Positions 24,203-31,492 of a stretch of DNA of 38,369 nt are shown here, in pieces. Each line of letters opens with the position of its first letter. Position 1 is the first letter of the stretch. The stretch covers positions 1 through 38,369 of the forward strand of contig NZ_JACBGN010000040.1 in NCBI RefSeq assembly GCF_013401435.1, in the 5' to 3' direction. The stretch comes from Streptomyces sp. BR123. Lineage in GTDB: Bacteria; Actinomycetota; Actinomycetes; Streptomycetales; Streptomycetaceae. The notes under the pieces were generated by a model. The model had not been told where the DNA came from. It did no database searches and worked only from the letters and a program-made list of their open reading frames with translations. A program made the position numbers and the translations under genes.

Positions 24203-24705
24203 GCGTCGGCGGCCCGCGCATCGGCGTCGGCGAAGAACGCGTCGGCAATGCTGCGGTTGCGTTCGACGTCCGTGAGCGGCTCGCCGAGGATACGCCCGGC
24301 AAGCTCAGTGGCCAGCTCGAGGACACCCTCGCGAAGCTCGGCCTCGGCAATGACCCGGTCCGCCTCAAGCCGGGCAGAGGAAGCAGCGACCAGTTCGTCG
24401 CGCACCCCCCGTCCCTCTGCACGAACGACAGCCAGCAGCGCCACGCCCTCCTCGTGCGCGGCCTGTCGTATCCTCAACGCTTCGTGGCGGGCCGCACTCA
24501 ACTCAGCCAGGTACCGGGCATGGACGCGCTGCGCCTCCAGCCGAACTTCCCCGGCCCGTTCCAGCGCGCCCTCGGTGGCGGCTTCTCGCTCCGCAAGGGT
24601 CTTCCCGATCCGAGGCAGCAGGACCTTCGCCGTGATCGCGAAGAGCGACAGGAAGGCGATCAGGCCGAGTAGGAGTTCGATGAGATTCGGCTTCAGAGGA
24701 CCCAT
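24196..24705 (-). CDS. Orphan F0F1 ATP synthase subunit b-like protein
   Basis: The 169-residue protein has one N-terminal membrane helix (LIELLLGLIAFLSLFAITAKVLLPRIGKTLAERE) followed by a long charged helix rich in Ala, Glu and Arg, the usual form of the peripheral-stalk b subunit; the end (LATELAGRILGEPLT) matches the segment that meets subunit delta. None of the other seven F1F0 genes is nearby, so this is a stray paralogue outside the atp operon. ATG 24705 has no SD but lies six bases after TATGAT, a good -10, which points to a leaderless transcript. It might modify the enzyme's stalk under some condition or work elsewhere as a membrane-anchored coiled coil. Confidence 0.82.
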   Translation of the reverse strand: MGPLKPNLIELLLGLIAFLSLFAITAKVLLPRIGKTLAEREAATEGALERAGEVRLEAQRVHARYLAELSAARHEALRIRQAAHEEGVALLAVVRAEGRGVRDELVAASSARLEADRVIAEAELREGVLELATELAGRILGEPLTDVERNRSIADAFFADADARAADAS

Positions 24706-24717
24706 GATGTGATCATA
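24706..24717 (-). promoter_or_regulatory. -10 element TATGAT for leaderless transcript
   Basis: On the minus strand TATGAT (24717-24712) is followed by six bases and then the ATG at 24705, the spacing that puts the first transcribed base at or next to the A of the start codon. No SD exists. The -35 is poor. Confidence 0.5.
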
Positions 24718-25167
24718 TGGGCGCGGCTGGGTCTTTGCCGAATGGTGAAGGCTCACTGACCGGAAAACACCCGCCGGCAAAGAGATTTGGCCGATCGGCG
24801 ATCAGGGCAGCGGCTGGACGCGAGGGGCACGCGGCCGGACAACAGTGTCTGCATCACCTCGCCCGCACGAGGGACAACGTCGGCCGGATGCAGGCCATTT
24901 GCGACCGGAACACCGATGTCCCTGGATGCGGTACGACGCCTCCCGAGCGACCGGCCGCGGCCGTTTCGGAACACCCGCCTTCCCCGAACGCTTTTACCCA
25001 ACCGAGATATTTTCCGGCGTGTCCGAAAACCCAGGCAGCGCATCGGTCGAGAACAATGGTCCGTTGCCGAGAGCCAGTACGCATATCACTGGAGAGCAGC
25101 CCTGTCGGCCGCTCCCGTACCTGGATGCGGAGGATCGCGATTGCCCTGCTCCACAGCTGATCAGCCT
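24706..25167. other. Divergent intergenic region, b-subunit-like gene / NlpC-P60 gene
   Basis: The 462-bp region holds a -10-like TATGAT (minus strand, 24717-24712) for the leaderless b-subunit-like gene. The part at about 24985-25100 is clearly AT-richer than its surroundings, as expected for the promoter and leader of the hydrolase gene. I looked for the ydaO-type c-di-AMP riboswitch known upstream of some actinobacterial NlpC/P60 genes and did not find its conserved segments. No ORF here is convincing. Confidence 0.5.
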
Positions 25168-25641
25168 ATGTCCGACAAGGACCGCACCCGACACAGAACC
25201 CGACGAGGCGCTCCGCGCTCTGTCGCCTTCCTGTTCATAATTTCCGTGGCCACGGTGTCCGCCCCCGCCACGCCCGCCGAGGCAGCCTCCCCGTACGGCG
25301 CCAAAGCCGTCGCAATTGCCGCCTCCAAAGAGGGCGCCCCTTACGTCTACGGCGCCATGGGGCCCAGGCAATTCGACTGCTCCGGCCTCACGCTCTACGC
25401 CTTCCGGAAGGCAGGGCGCACACTGCCCCGCACCGCTGAGCAGCAGTACCGGAGCACCAGACGCATTTCACGCAAACAGCGCACTGCAGGCGACCTCGTC
25501 TTCTTTCCCGCCGGCTCGACCATTGCCCACGTGGGTATTTACGCGGGCAACGACAGGATCTGGCACGCGCCCCGCCCCGGTACCCGCGTAAGGCTGGAGC
25601 AGATCTGGACGAAGAGTGCCCGCTACACGCGCGCCAACTGA
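25168..25641 (+). CDS. Secreted NlpC/P60 cell-wall hydrolase
   Basis: This small exported peptidase has 157 residues. A basic N-terminus and hydrophobic core ending at PAEA-AS form a Sec signal peptide, and the catalytic domain fills the remaining ~115 residues. The Cys nucleophile is in FDCSGLTLYAF, the general-base His in AHVGIYAG and the polar third residue is His in IWHAP. Family members cut peptide bonds in the peptidoglycan stem, typically gamma-D-Glu to meso/LL-diaminopimelate. There is no extra SH3, LysM or coiled-coil domain, so this is a minimal form. ATG 25168 gives the signal peptide; no clear SD precedes it. The gene stands alone. Confidence 0.9.
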   Translation: MSDKDRTRHRTRRGAPRSVAFLFIISVATVSAPATPAEAASPYGAKAVAIAASKEGAPYVYGAMGPRQFDCSGLTLYAFRKAGRTLPRTAEQQYRSTRRISRKQRTAGDLVFFPAGSTIAHVGIYAGNDRIWHAPRPGTRVRLEQIWTKSARYTRAN

Positions 25642-25999
25642 CCGGCGCCGTCAGGGCGCAGGCCCGGCCGTCTCCGTCCAGCTGTGCGGCGCCTGCCGTT
25701 CGCCTGCGGTTCGCCTGTTGGCTGGTTCTCCTGTGAGCGTTCCCGCAGCGATCCCCGTCGGACACGAGCCTGACTGCCGTAGGAACGTCATCGGGCGGCG
25801 GCAGGCGGCCGTCCTTCACGTCCGTCACGGAAGACGAGGAGAAGGACGCCCATGTCGCGCGGAGGGAGTTCCATCCGGCCGGGCCGTCGGCGTGATGACG
25901 ACGTCCTGATGTCTCCGGGTCCGCTCCAGGTCGCGCGGGCAGGTGACGTCCGGAGCCGGCCCGGACCTCGGTCGGGAGCCGGGTGCCACGGTCTCCGGC
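25642..25999. other. Intergenic region with a well-initiated cryptic ORF
   Basis: The 358 bp between the NlpC/P60 and TetR genes contain no recognisable gene. A plus-strand ATG at 25852 has a strong SD (GGAGAAGGA), and the frame runs to 26115 across the TetR 3' end, giving an 87-residue Arg-rich product without known domains. CGTCCTTC (25810-25817) and GAAGGACG (25841-25848) could pair and hide that SD. The ORF may be a decayed gene's start. Confidence 0.4.
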
Positions 26000-26581
26000 T
26001 CAGGTCACCGGCGGCTCGTCCGGGGTCAGCACGTCGAGCGCGCGGTCGAGGGCGTCGAGGAGTGAGGCCTGCTCGGCGGGGTCGTAGAGCATCCGCAGGG
26101 CAAGCCCGTCACTGAGCGCGATGAGGGCGTCGGCGGTGGCGCCGGCAGCGGGGCAGCCGACGCTCTCGAGCCATCCCGCGAGGACCTCCCTGACGTCGCG
26201 GTCGACCTGGCGCCGGATTGCGGCGAGGTGAGGGTGATGGGCCGCCTGCACGGCGAAGGCGAGCTGTGCGGCGGCTTCGGCGCGGCGTTCCTCGTCCAAC
26301 GGGAGCGTGGTGAGGACCAGTTCGCGCAGCGCCCGGCGCAGCGGCAGGCCGGTGTCCACGAGCGCCATTCGCTCCTCGACGCGCTCACCGGCGAGTTCGG
26401 CGGCAAAGACCAGCATCTCCTCCTTGGAGCGGAAGTACTTCTGTACGGCCCCGGCGGACCGGCCGCTGGCCGCGGCCACGGTACGCACGCTGACCTGGTC
26501 CAGGCCGCGCTCGGCGGCGAGCCGCAGCAGCGCGGCACCGATCTGCCTGCGCTGCTCGGGCCGGTCCACTGTCTTCGGCAT
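26000..26581 (-). CDS. TetR/AcrR-family regulator
   Basis: The 193-residue protein starts at ATG 26581 behind GGAAGGTGG. The N-terminal helix-turn-helix is typical (LDQVSVRTVAAASGRSAGAVQKYFRSKEEML); the C-terminal helical domain (about 60-190) would form the dimer and ligand pocket. It is divergent from the DUF1707 gene with 56 bp between the starts, and the gap carries an AGATAC-N4-GTATTCT imperfect palindrome over the likely divergent promoters. Repression of itself and of the DUF1707 gene is the natural inference; the ligand is unknown. Confidence 0.92.
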   Translation of the reverse strand: MPKTVDRPEQRRQIGAALLRLAAERGLDQVSVRTVAAASGRSAGAVQKYFRSKEEMLVFAAELAGERVEERMALVDTGLPLRRALRELVLTTLPLDEERRAEAAAQLAFAVQAAHHPHLAAIRRQVDRDVREVLAGWLESVGCPAAGATADALIALSDGLALRMLYDPAEQASLLDALDRALDVLTPDEPPVT

Positions 26582-26600
26582 GAGCCACCTTCCCCTTTTG

Positions 26601-26617
26601 AGATACAGTCGTATTCT
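26601..26617. promoter_or_regulatory. Candidate TetR operator over divergent promoters
   Basis: AGATAC (26601-26606) and GTATTCT (26611-26617) form an imperfect inverted repeat with perfect inner arms ATAC/GTAT four bases apart. TATTCT (26612-26617, plus) and TAGAAT (26618-26613, minus) are -10-like hexamers that overlap it, so one bound dimer could silence both directions. Confidence 0.5.
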
Positions 26618-26637
26618 AACGACGAACGGGGAAGACG

Positions 26638-27084
26638 ATGGACGAGAACCGCAGCAAACCCTCCGCGCCCGTTGCGCCCTCGGCGCCGGCAGTGCGGGTT
26701 TCGGACGCCGACCGCGATCGGGCCCTCGGCATTCTGGCCGCGGCGCTGGCCGAAGGCCGGCTCGACGCGCAGGAGCATGCGAGCCGGGTCCAGGCGGCCC
26801 TCCGGGCCCGCACCGCCGGCGATCTCGGCACCCTCACCGCCGATCTGCCGGCCCCGACGCCGACGCGGGCCGAACAGGACCGCAAGGACCTGGCGGAATG
26901 GCTCGCGGAGTGGCGGTACTGGCTCGGCGGGCTGGTGCTCATGACGGCCGTCTGGGGCGTGCGCTGCCTGCAGGAGGGGGAGCTGACGTACTACTGGCCG
27001 GTCGCCCCGCTGGGGGTGTGGGCGGCGGTGCTCGTCGCCGTGGCGATCTGGCCCCGCCAGGGCGACGGGGACGGCAAGGACTGA
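26638..27084 (+). CDS. DUF1707 protein with two membrane helices
   Basis: The 148-residue product starts at ATG 26638 after GGGGAAG. Residues 18-70 are a DUF1707 domain: VRVSDADRDRALGILAAALAEGRLDAQEHASRV and the LGTLTADLP end are characteristic. After a charged linker, two hydrophobic segments (about 95-112 and 122-140) form a short membrane hairpin. DUF1707 is a small helical domain frequent in actinobacterial membrane proteins; its function is unknown. The divergent TetR gene with a shared operator suggests ligand-controlled expression. Confidence 0.88.
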   Translation: MDENRSKPSAPVAPSAPAVRVSDADRDRALGILAAALAEGRLDAQEHASRVQAALRARTAGDLGTLTADLPAPTPTRAEQDRKDLAEWLAEWRYWLGGLVLMTAVWGVRCLQEGELTYYWPVAPLGVWAAVLVAVAIWPRQGDGDGKD

Positions 27085-27280
27085 CCGTGCCCGGCGGTGG
27101 GTGCGGCCGGTGCGGTGACTTGGCGCCGCGCCGGGCGCCCGCCGCGTCAGCTTCGTGTTCGCCGTGGTGGTGACGATGGGGCCCTCGGGTCGGGCGGCCA
27201 CGGGCGCCGGCACTCCACGATTGCCCCGCCACACCGCAACGGACCGTCGGGCGCAGGGCGCCCCCTCTCGCGGCGGTCGA

Positions 27281-27303
27281 TTGTCAGTGGCGGGTGAGAG
27301 GAT
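27281..27303 (+). promoter_or_regulatory. RecA-NDp/PafBC-like promoter of the VWA gene
   Basis: TTGTCAGTG (27281-27289), eight bases, then GAGGAT (27298-27303) matches the actinobacterial DNA-damage promoter motif TTGTCRGTG-N8-TANNNT except for one base (G for T at the first -10 position). Transcription would start near 27310 and leave a ~26-base leader containing GGGGGAG before the ATG at 27336, which is a sensible layout. Confidence 0.6.
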
Positions 27304-27335
27304 CGGAGCATCCGGTCGGAAAAGGGGGAGCACTC

Positions 27336-28376
27336 ATGCCCGGGAAGCAGAACTACATCAATCACGTTGCTCTTGTGTTGGACGCCAGTTCTTCCATGTC
27401 ACAGCTGAGCCGCAAGGTAGTCGAAGTAGCGGACCAGCAGATTGCATATCTGGCCCGCCGGTCGAAGGAACTCGACCAGGAAACCCGTGTCACGGTGTAC
27501 GTGTTCTCGAACAAGGTGGAATGCGTCATCTACGACAAGGACGTGCTGCGCATGCCGTCCTTGAAGCAGCTGTACCGGGTCGGTGGAATGACGGCACTGC
27601 TGGCGGCCACGCTGAAGTCGCAGCAGGAGCTGGCCCAGACCGCCCAACTGTACGGCGACCACAGCTTCCTGACGTTCGTGCTGACCGACGGACAGGAGAA
27701 CGCAAGTCATCGCTGCCCGGACGCCCCCGGCACGAACCAGCGGGAACTGGTGCAGGCCGTGGCCACGATGATCGAGACGCAGGACGACAACTGGACGCTG
27801 GCCGTCCTTGTGCCTGACCAGATGGGCAAGCGCGAGGCCATGCAGTGCGGTTTCCCGAAGGACAACGTAGCCATCTGGGACGCCACGAGCACACAGGGGC
27901 TGGAGGAGGCCGGGCAGGTCATCCAGCAGGCCACCGAAAAATTCATGGTGGGCCGCACCAAGGGAATCCGGGGATCACGGGCGGTGTTCTCCACGGGTGC
28001 GGAAACAGTCAACGAGGACAGCATCAAGGCGGCCGGTCTCGCCCCGGTGGATACGTCGAAGTACCAGCTCATTCCCGTGGCTCGCGAAGTGGCCATCCGG
28101 GACTGGGTCGTCGAGTGCGGGCACAGTTACCGTACTGGTTGTGCGTTCTATCAGCTGAGCAAGTCGGAGAAGGTCCAAGCGCGGAAGCAGATCGCGGTCC
28201 TGGAGAAGAGGACGGACCGGATATACACGGGGCCGCAGGCCCGCGCGCTTCTCGGCCTGCCGGACACCGAAGTGCGCGTCAAGCCGGACCACAACGACGA
28301 CTTCACGATCTTCGTGCAGAGCACCAGCGTGAACCGGAAGCTGGTACCCAACACGCGGCTCCTGCTCCTGGCCTGA
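27336..28376 (+). CDS. von Willebrand factor A-domain protein, possibly DNA-damage inducible
   Basis: The 346-residue soluble protein starts at ATG 27336 with GGGGGAG seven bases upstream. The N-terminal two-thirds is a VWA domain: Asp16-x-Ser18-x-Ser20 is the metal-ion-dependent adhesion site, GGMTALLAA supplies the Thr and LTDGQEN the Asp. The C-terminal ~110 residues (from about REVAIRDWVVECGHSYRTGCAFYQL) form a domain I do not recognise, ending FTIFVQSTSVNRKLVPNTRLLLL. Codon use is less GC-biased than in the neighbours, suggesting more recent acquisition. The promoter motif points to damage-induced expression; such stand-alone VWA proteins can be adaptors in ATPase, phage or stress systems. 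No partner ATPase is adjacent. Confidence 0.85.
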   Translation: MPGKQNYINHVALVLDASSSMSQLSRKVVEVADQQIAYLARRSKELDQETRVTVYVFSNKVECVIYDKDVLRMPSLKQLYRVGGMTALLAATLKSQQELAQTAQLYGDHSFLTFVLTDGQENASHRCPDAPGTNQRELVQAVATMIETQDDNWTLAVLVPDQMGKREAMQCGFPKDNVAIWDATSTQGLEEAGQVIQQATEKFMVGRTKGIRGSRAVFSTGAETVNEDSIKAAGLAPVDTSKYQLIPVAREVAIRDWVVECGHSYRTGCAFYQLSKSEKVQARKQIAVLEKRTDRIYTGPQARALLGLPDTEVRVKPDHNDDFTIFVQSTSVNRKLVPNTRLLLLA

Positions 28377-28394
28377 AGGGAGGCTGGATGGCTG

Positions 28395-29639
28395 TCACAG
28401 TGCTTCCGCGGCGGGAGCGGCGGGTTGCCCGAACGGGCCGCCGGCGGTGAAGGCGTGCTGCGCGAAGCGTGCGCCGATGAGGCGGTGCGTCCCGGGGTCC
28501 GGGTGGAGGTTGTCGGGCAGGGGCGAGGTGGGCTCGTCCGACGGTCCGTACAGCTCGCGTCCGTCGAGGTGGTACAGGTTCGGGTCGTCGGCGGAGCGCT
28601 CGCGGACGATGCGGGCCAGTTCGTCCCGGATGACGGTGAGGGTCAGTTTTCCGTCGGCGACTCCACGAGGGTCGCCCGTGGCCCGGAACTTCAGCTGTCC
28701 GGTGGCGAGGGCGTCGGGATCGGGCACGCACGGGCCCGGGGTGTCCTCGTGCACGGGGCACAGGATGGGCGAGACCACGAGCAGCGGTGCCGTCGGGTGG
28801 CCTTCGCGGATGGTGTCGAGGAAGCCGTGCACCGCCGGGCCGAAGGCCCGCAGCCTCATCAGGTCCAGGTTGACCACGTTGATGCCGAGCTTGACGCTGA
28901 TCAGGTCGGCGGGGGTGTCGCGGATCGTGCGGGCCGTGAAAGGGTCGAGCAGCGCACTGCCGCCGAACCCCAGATTGATCAGTTCCGCTCCGCCCAGCGA
29001 AGCGGCGAGGGCGGGCCAGGTGGTGCTGGGGCTCGCGGCATCGGAGCCGTGGCTGATCGAACTGCCGTGGTGCATCCAGACGGGGCGGCCGCGGCGGGGC
29101 AGCGGCTCCACGGCGGCGTCGGTGCGCAGCGCGACGAGTTCGGTGGTTTCGTCGTGGGGCAGCCAGATCTCGATGTCCTTCGCTCCCGACGGCAGGCCGG
29201 TGAAGCGGACGGCGGTCGGCGGGCCGGGGCGGTGCTCGGTGCTCCAGTCCTTCATGTCGATGACGAGGGTGTTGCCGCCGCCGGCGGTGCCCTGCGCGGT
29301 GAGCCGGCCGTCGACCAGCAGGTCGTACACGCCGTCCGGCCGGGGAGGCGCGCCCACGTACACACGTTTGGTGGGCACGGTGTCGAGCTCGATCGTGGTG
29401 GCCCGGGTGCGGAAGGCGAGCCGTACGCCGGACGGCTGGGCCTCCGCCATGGCGAGCTGTCCGTCGGCGCACTGGGCCCGGGCCCGGGCAGGCAGCCGGT
29501 GCGGCAGCAGTCCCCGGGCCGTGCGCTCCAGCTCGATGGCGCCGCGTATCAGTGAGTCGGTGAGCGGGGTGGTGATCCACTCTGGTGTGAGGGGTTCGCT
29601 TTCGCGGCGGTCTGAGGGCTTCGAGGGTTCTGAGGGCAT
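28395..29639 (-). CDS. SGNH/GDSL-type hydrolase with N-terminal beta domain
   Basis: The 414-residue protein starts at ATG 29639 behind AGGAG (seven-base spacing); an upstream in-frame extension has no SD. Residues ~1-180 form a beta-rich N-terminal domain. The SGNH hydrolase follows: HGSSISHG (block I, Ser nucleophile in a GSS-type variant instead of GDS), GFGGSA (block II Gly), KLGINVVN (block III Asn) and PDNLHPDPGTHRLIG (block V Asp and His). The domain order resembles SsfX3-type esterases; a carbohydrate- or natural-product-acyl ester substrate is possible but not shown. No signal peptide, so cytosolic. The TetR gene lies 47 bp upstream on the same strand, probably in one operon. Confidence 0.88.
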   Translation of the reverse strand: MPSEPSKPSDRRESEPLTPEWITTPLTDSLIRGAIELERTARGLLPHRLPARARAQCADGQLAMAEAQPSGVRLAFRTRATTIELDTVPTKRVYVGAPPRPDGVYDLLVDGRLTAQGTAGGGNTLVIDMKDWSTEHRPGPPTAVRFTGLPSGAKDIEIWLPHDETTELVALRTDAAVEPLPRRGRPVWMHHGSSISHGSDAASPSTTWPALAASLGGAELINLGFGGSALLDPFTARTIRDTPADLISVKLGINVVNLDLMRLRAFGPAVHGFLDTIREGHPTAPLLVVSPILCPVHEDTPGPCVPDPDALATGQLKFRATGDPRGVADGKLTLTVIRDELARIVRERSADDPNLYHLDGRELYGPSDEPTSPLPDNLHPDPGTHRLIGARFAQHAFTAGGPFGQPAAPAAEAL

Positions 29640-29686
29640 GCGGGGGCTCCTGGTGGTTGGTGCGGGGACGGGCTGCGGGCGGGCGC

Positions 29687-30259
29687 TCACGGTGCGGGCC
29701 AGTCGCGCAGCAGGGCGTCGAGGGCGTCGAGGATGCGGTCCCAGCTCTCCTGACTGTCGGGGGAGCTGTGGCTGAAGCCGCCGGCCTCCTCCAGGCTGAC
29801 GTAGCCGTGGAAGACGCTGCCGAGCATGCGCACCGCGTGGGTCTGTTCCGGTTCCGCCAGCTCGTAGCCCCGCAGGATGGCCCGCGTCATCCGCGCGTGG
29901 CGTACTCCTGCGCTCGTCAGAGCGGTGTCGGCATCCAGCGGGAACCGCGTCGCGGTGTAGCGGCCGGGGTGCTGTCGGGCGTAGTCGCGGAAGACGTTCG
30001 CGTACGCGCCGAGGGCGTCCTTGCCGGAGCGTCCGGCGAGGGCGTCGGCGGCCCGGTCGGCGAGTTCCTCGAGGCAGGACAGCGCGATCCGGGTTTTCAG
30101 GTCATGGGAGTTACGCAGGTGCGAGTACAGGCTCGCGGCCTTGACGTCGAACCTCCGGGCGAGTTCCGAGAGCGTTACCTGTTCGAAGCCGATCTCATCC
30201 GCCAGCTCCGCGCCGGCACGCACCAACCGATCCGCCGTGAGCCCGGCACGTCCTGCCAT
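29687..30259 (-). CDS. TetR-family regulator (WHG-type C-terminal domain)
   Basis: The 190-residue regulator has an N-terminal TetR helix-turn-helix (FEQVTLSELARRFDVKAASLYSHLRNSHDL) and a C-terminal domain of the WHG type (TRAILRGYELAEPEQTHAVRMLGSVFHGYVSLEEAGGF). The first in-frame ATG (30265) touches AAGGAG with no spacer, so ATG 30259, six bases further, is the likelier start. It is followed by the SGNH hydrolase gene, and its upstream region contains an AT-rich operator of repeated CCTAA..TATGTA boxes. Autoregulation together with the hydrolase is the simplest model; the inducer may be the hydrolase's substrate or product. Confidence 0.92.
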   Translation of the reverse strand: MAGRAGLTADRLVRAGAELADEIGFEQVTLSELARRFDVKAASLYSHLRNSHDLKTRIALSCLEELADRAADALAGRSGKDALGAYANVFRDYARQHPGRYTATRFPLDADTALTSAGVRHARMTRAILRGYELAEPEQTHAVRMLGSVFHGYVSLEEAGGFSHSSPDSQESWDRILDALDALLRDWPAP

Positions 30260-30290
30260 CCGCATCTCCTTCCTCCCGGGCGCCCTCGCC

Positions 30291-30330
30291 TGCCTAAGAT
30301 ATGTATGAGATTACCTAAAGTATGTAGGCA
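30291..30330. promoter_or_regulatory. AT-rich compound operator upstream of TetR/SGNH operon
   Basis: Two direct 15-bp boxes, CCTAAGATATGTATG (30293-30307) and CCTAAAGTATGTAGG (30314-30328), lie 21 bp apart, two helical turns. The second is itself CCTA-N7-TAGG. TGCCTA (30291-30296) and TAGGCA (30325-30330) form an outer inverted repeat. The block is far richer in AT than its surroundings and 31 bp upstream of the TetR start, as for two TetR dimers bound on one face of the helix. Confidence 0.6.
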
Positions 30331-30402
30331 ACGCGCGCAGACAGTGGTGATCTGCCGCGAGAGGGAGAGCGTTTTGTCCACGAAGCCGCCCACCCGGCGG
30401 TT

Positions 30403-30417
30403 TAGGCTCGGCCCGTG
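30403..30417 (+). promoter_or_regulatory. -10 TAGGCT and leaderless GTG start
   Basis: TAGGCT (30403-30408) is followed by six bases and GTG (30415-30417), with no SD. This is the usual geometry of a leaderless actinobacterial mRNA. A -35-like TTGTCC at 30375 is a little far away (22-base spacer). Confidence 0.45.
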
Positions 30418-31254
30418 GGGCAACCCGAGCAGCCCGTCGAAGGCTTCGGACCGTTCACCACCCGGGTCGCCTGGCACCTGCCCGGCGGCGGGACGGCGGT
30501 CTGGGAGTCACGGCTCGCCCGCCGGCGGGGAGCACTGGCCGTCCGTGCGCCGGGGGCGGACCACGACCGGCACGCCCGTGCCGACGGGGTGGCGATCGGC
30601 CGGCTGCGCAGGCTCAACGCCATCGCCGCGACCGCGTTCATCATCGGCGGGGCCCTCTTCGCTGCCGGCGCCGGCACCGCCCGGTTCGCCTCCGGCAACG
30701 CCGTGGACAGCGCCTCGATCTACTTCGCCGGCGGCCTCTTCTTCAACACCGGCGGCTACGCCTCGCTCCTGCAGGCGGTCAACGCGCCCCGCCCCACGGT
30801 GGGCGGCCACGTCCTGGTCACCCACCCCTGGCGGTGGTGGAGCTACGAGCCCATGCGGCCGGACTGGCTGAGCGCCTTCCTTCTGTTCACGGGCACGCTG
30901 GTGTTCGGCGTGAACCTGCTCGACTCGTTCCTGCAGGGGCTGAGCGTCCAGCAGGTCAACCGTCTGATCTGGGTACCCGACGTGGTGGGCTGCCTGCTCT
31001 TCCTGGCTTCCGGGCACCTCGCCCTGCTCGAGGTCTGCCACGGACGGCCCCGCCTCCTCCTGCGCAACCTCGGCTGGTGGATCGTCGCGGTGAACCAGCT
31101 CGGGTCCGTCCTCTTCATGGTGTCCGCACTCGCCGCGTTCACCCGGCCGGCCACCGGCAGCCCGGTCAATGCCGCCATCGCGAACTGGGGCACCCTCACC
31201 GGCGCCCTCTGCTTCTGCGTCAGCGGCATCCTCCAGCTGTTCGAACGCCCGTAG
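30415..31254 (+). CDS. Six-TM membrane protein, YrhK-like
   Basis: From GTG 30415 the product has 279 residues. After a soluble N-terminus of about 60 residues, six hydrophobic segments are seen (about 65-90, 97-118, 148-170, 183-206, 216-240 and 253-276). The pattern of paired helices with Gly- and Asn-containing motifs (YFAGGLFFNTGGYASLLQ, WVPDVVGCLLFLASGHLALLE, NWGTLTGALCFCVSGILQLFE) resembles repeated YrhK-like domains, a family without known function; I hold this loosely. It is divergent from the TetR/SGNH operon (155 bp between starts), so the compound operator could affect it as well. The start appears leaderless. Confidence 0.78.
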   Translation: MGQPEQPVEGFGPFTTRVAWHLPGGGTAVWESRLARRRGALAVRAPGADHDRHARADGVAIGRLRRLNAIAATAFIIGGALFAAGAGTARFASGNAVDSASIYFAGGLFFNTGGYASLLQAVNAPRPTVGGHVLVTHPWRWWSYEPMRPDWLSAFLLFTGTLVFGVNLLDSFLQGLSVQQVNRLIWVPDVVGCLLFLASGHLALLEVCHGRPRLLLRNLGWWIVAVNQLGSVLFMVSALAAFTRPATGSPVNAAIANWGTLTGALCFCVSGILQLFERP

Positions 31255-31492
31255 AGCCGCCCTTCCCGAACGGCCGTCCGCAAGGCAGCCGTGAGGTGTG
31301 CCGGCCGGCCTGCAAGTTCGCGGCCTTGCTCAGGCCTCCCGCCCTTCCCGGCTCGGCGATCTCCTCGGTGCCCGGCCGGGGGATACTGGGGCGCGGCTGA
31401 TCCGAACATCATCCGCCCATCAGTCCTCCACCGGCGGCGTCACCGCCCGGCTGCCGGCCCCACCCCACCCTCTCGCGAGGAGCACCACACGC

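Noticed and set aside
24780..25167. c-di-AMP (ydaO) riboswitch before the NlpC/P60 gene
   Set aside because: It was expected from other actinobacterial cell-wall hydrolases, but the conserved GGGTGAAT- and CGAACCCG-type segments are absent.
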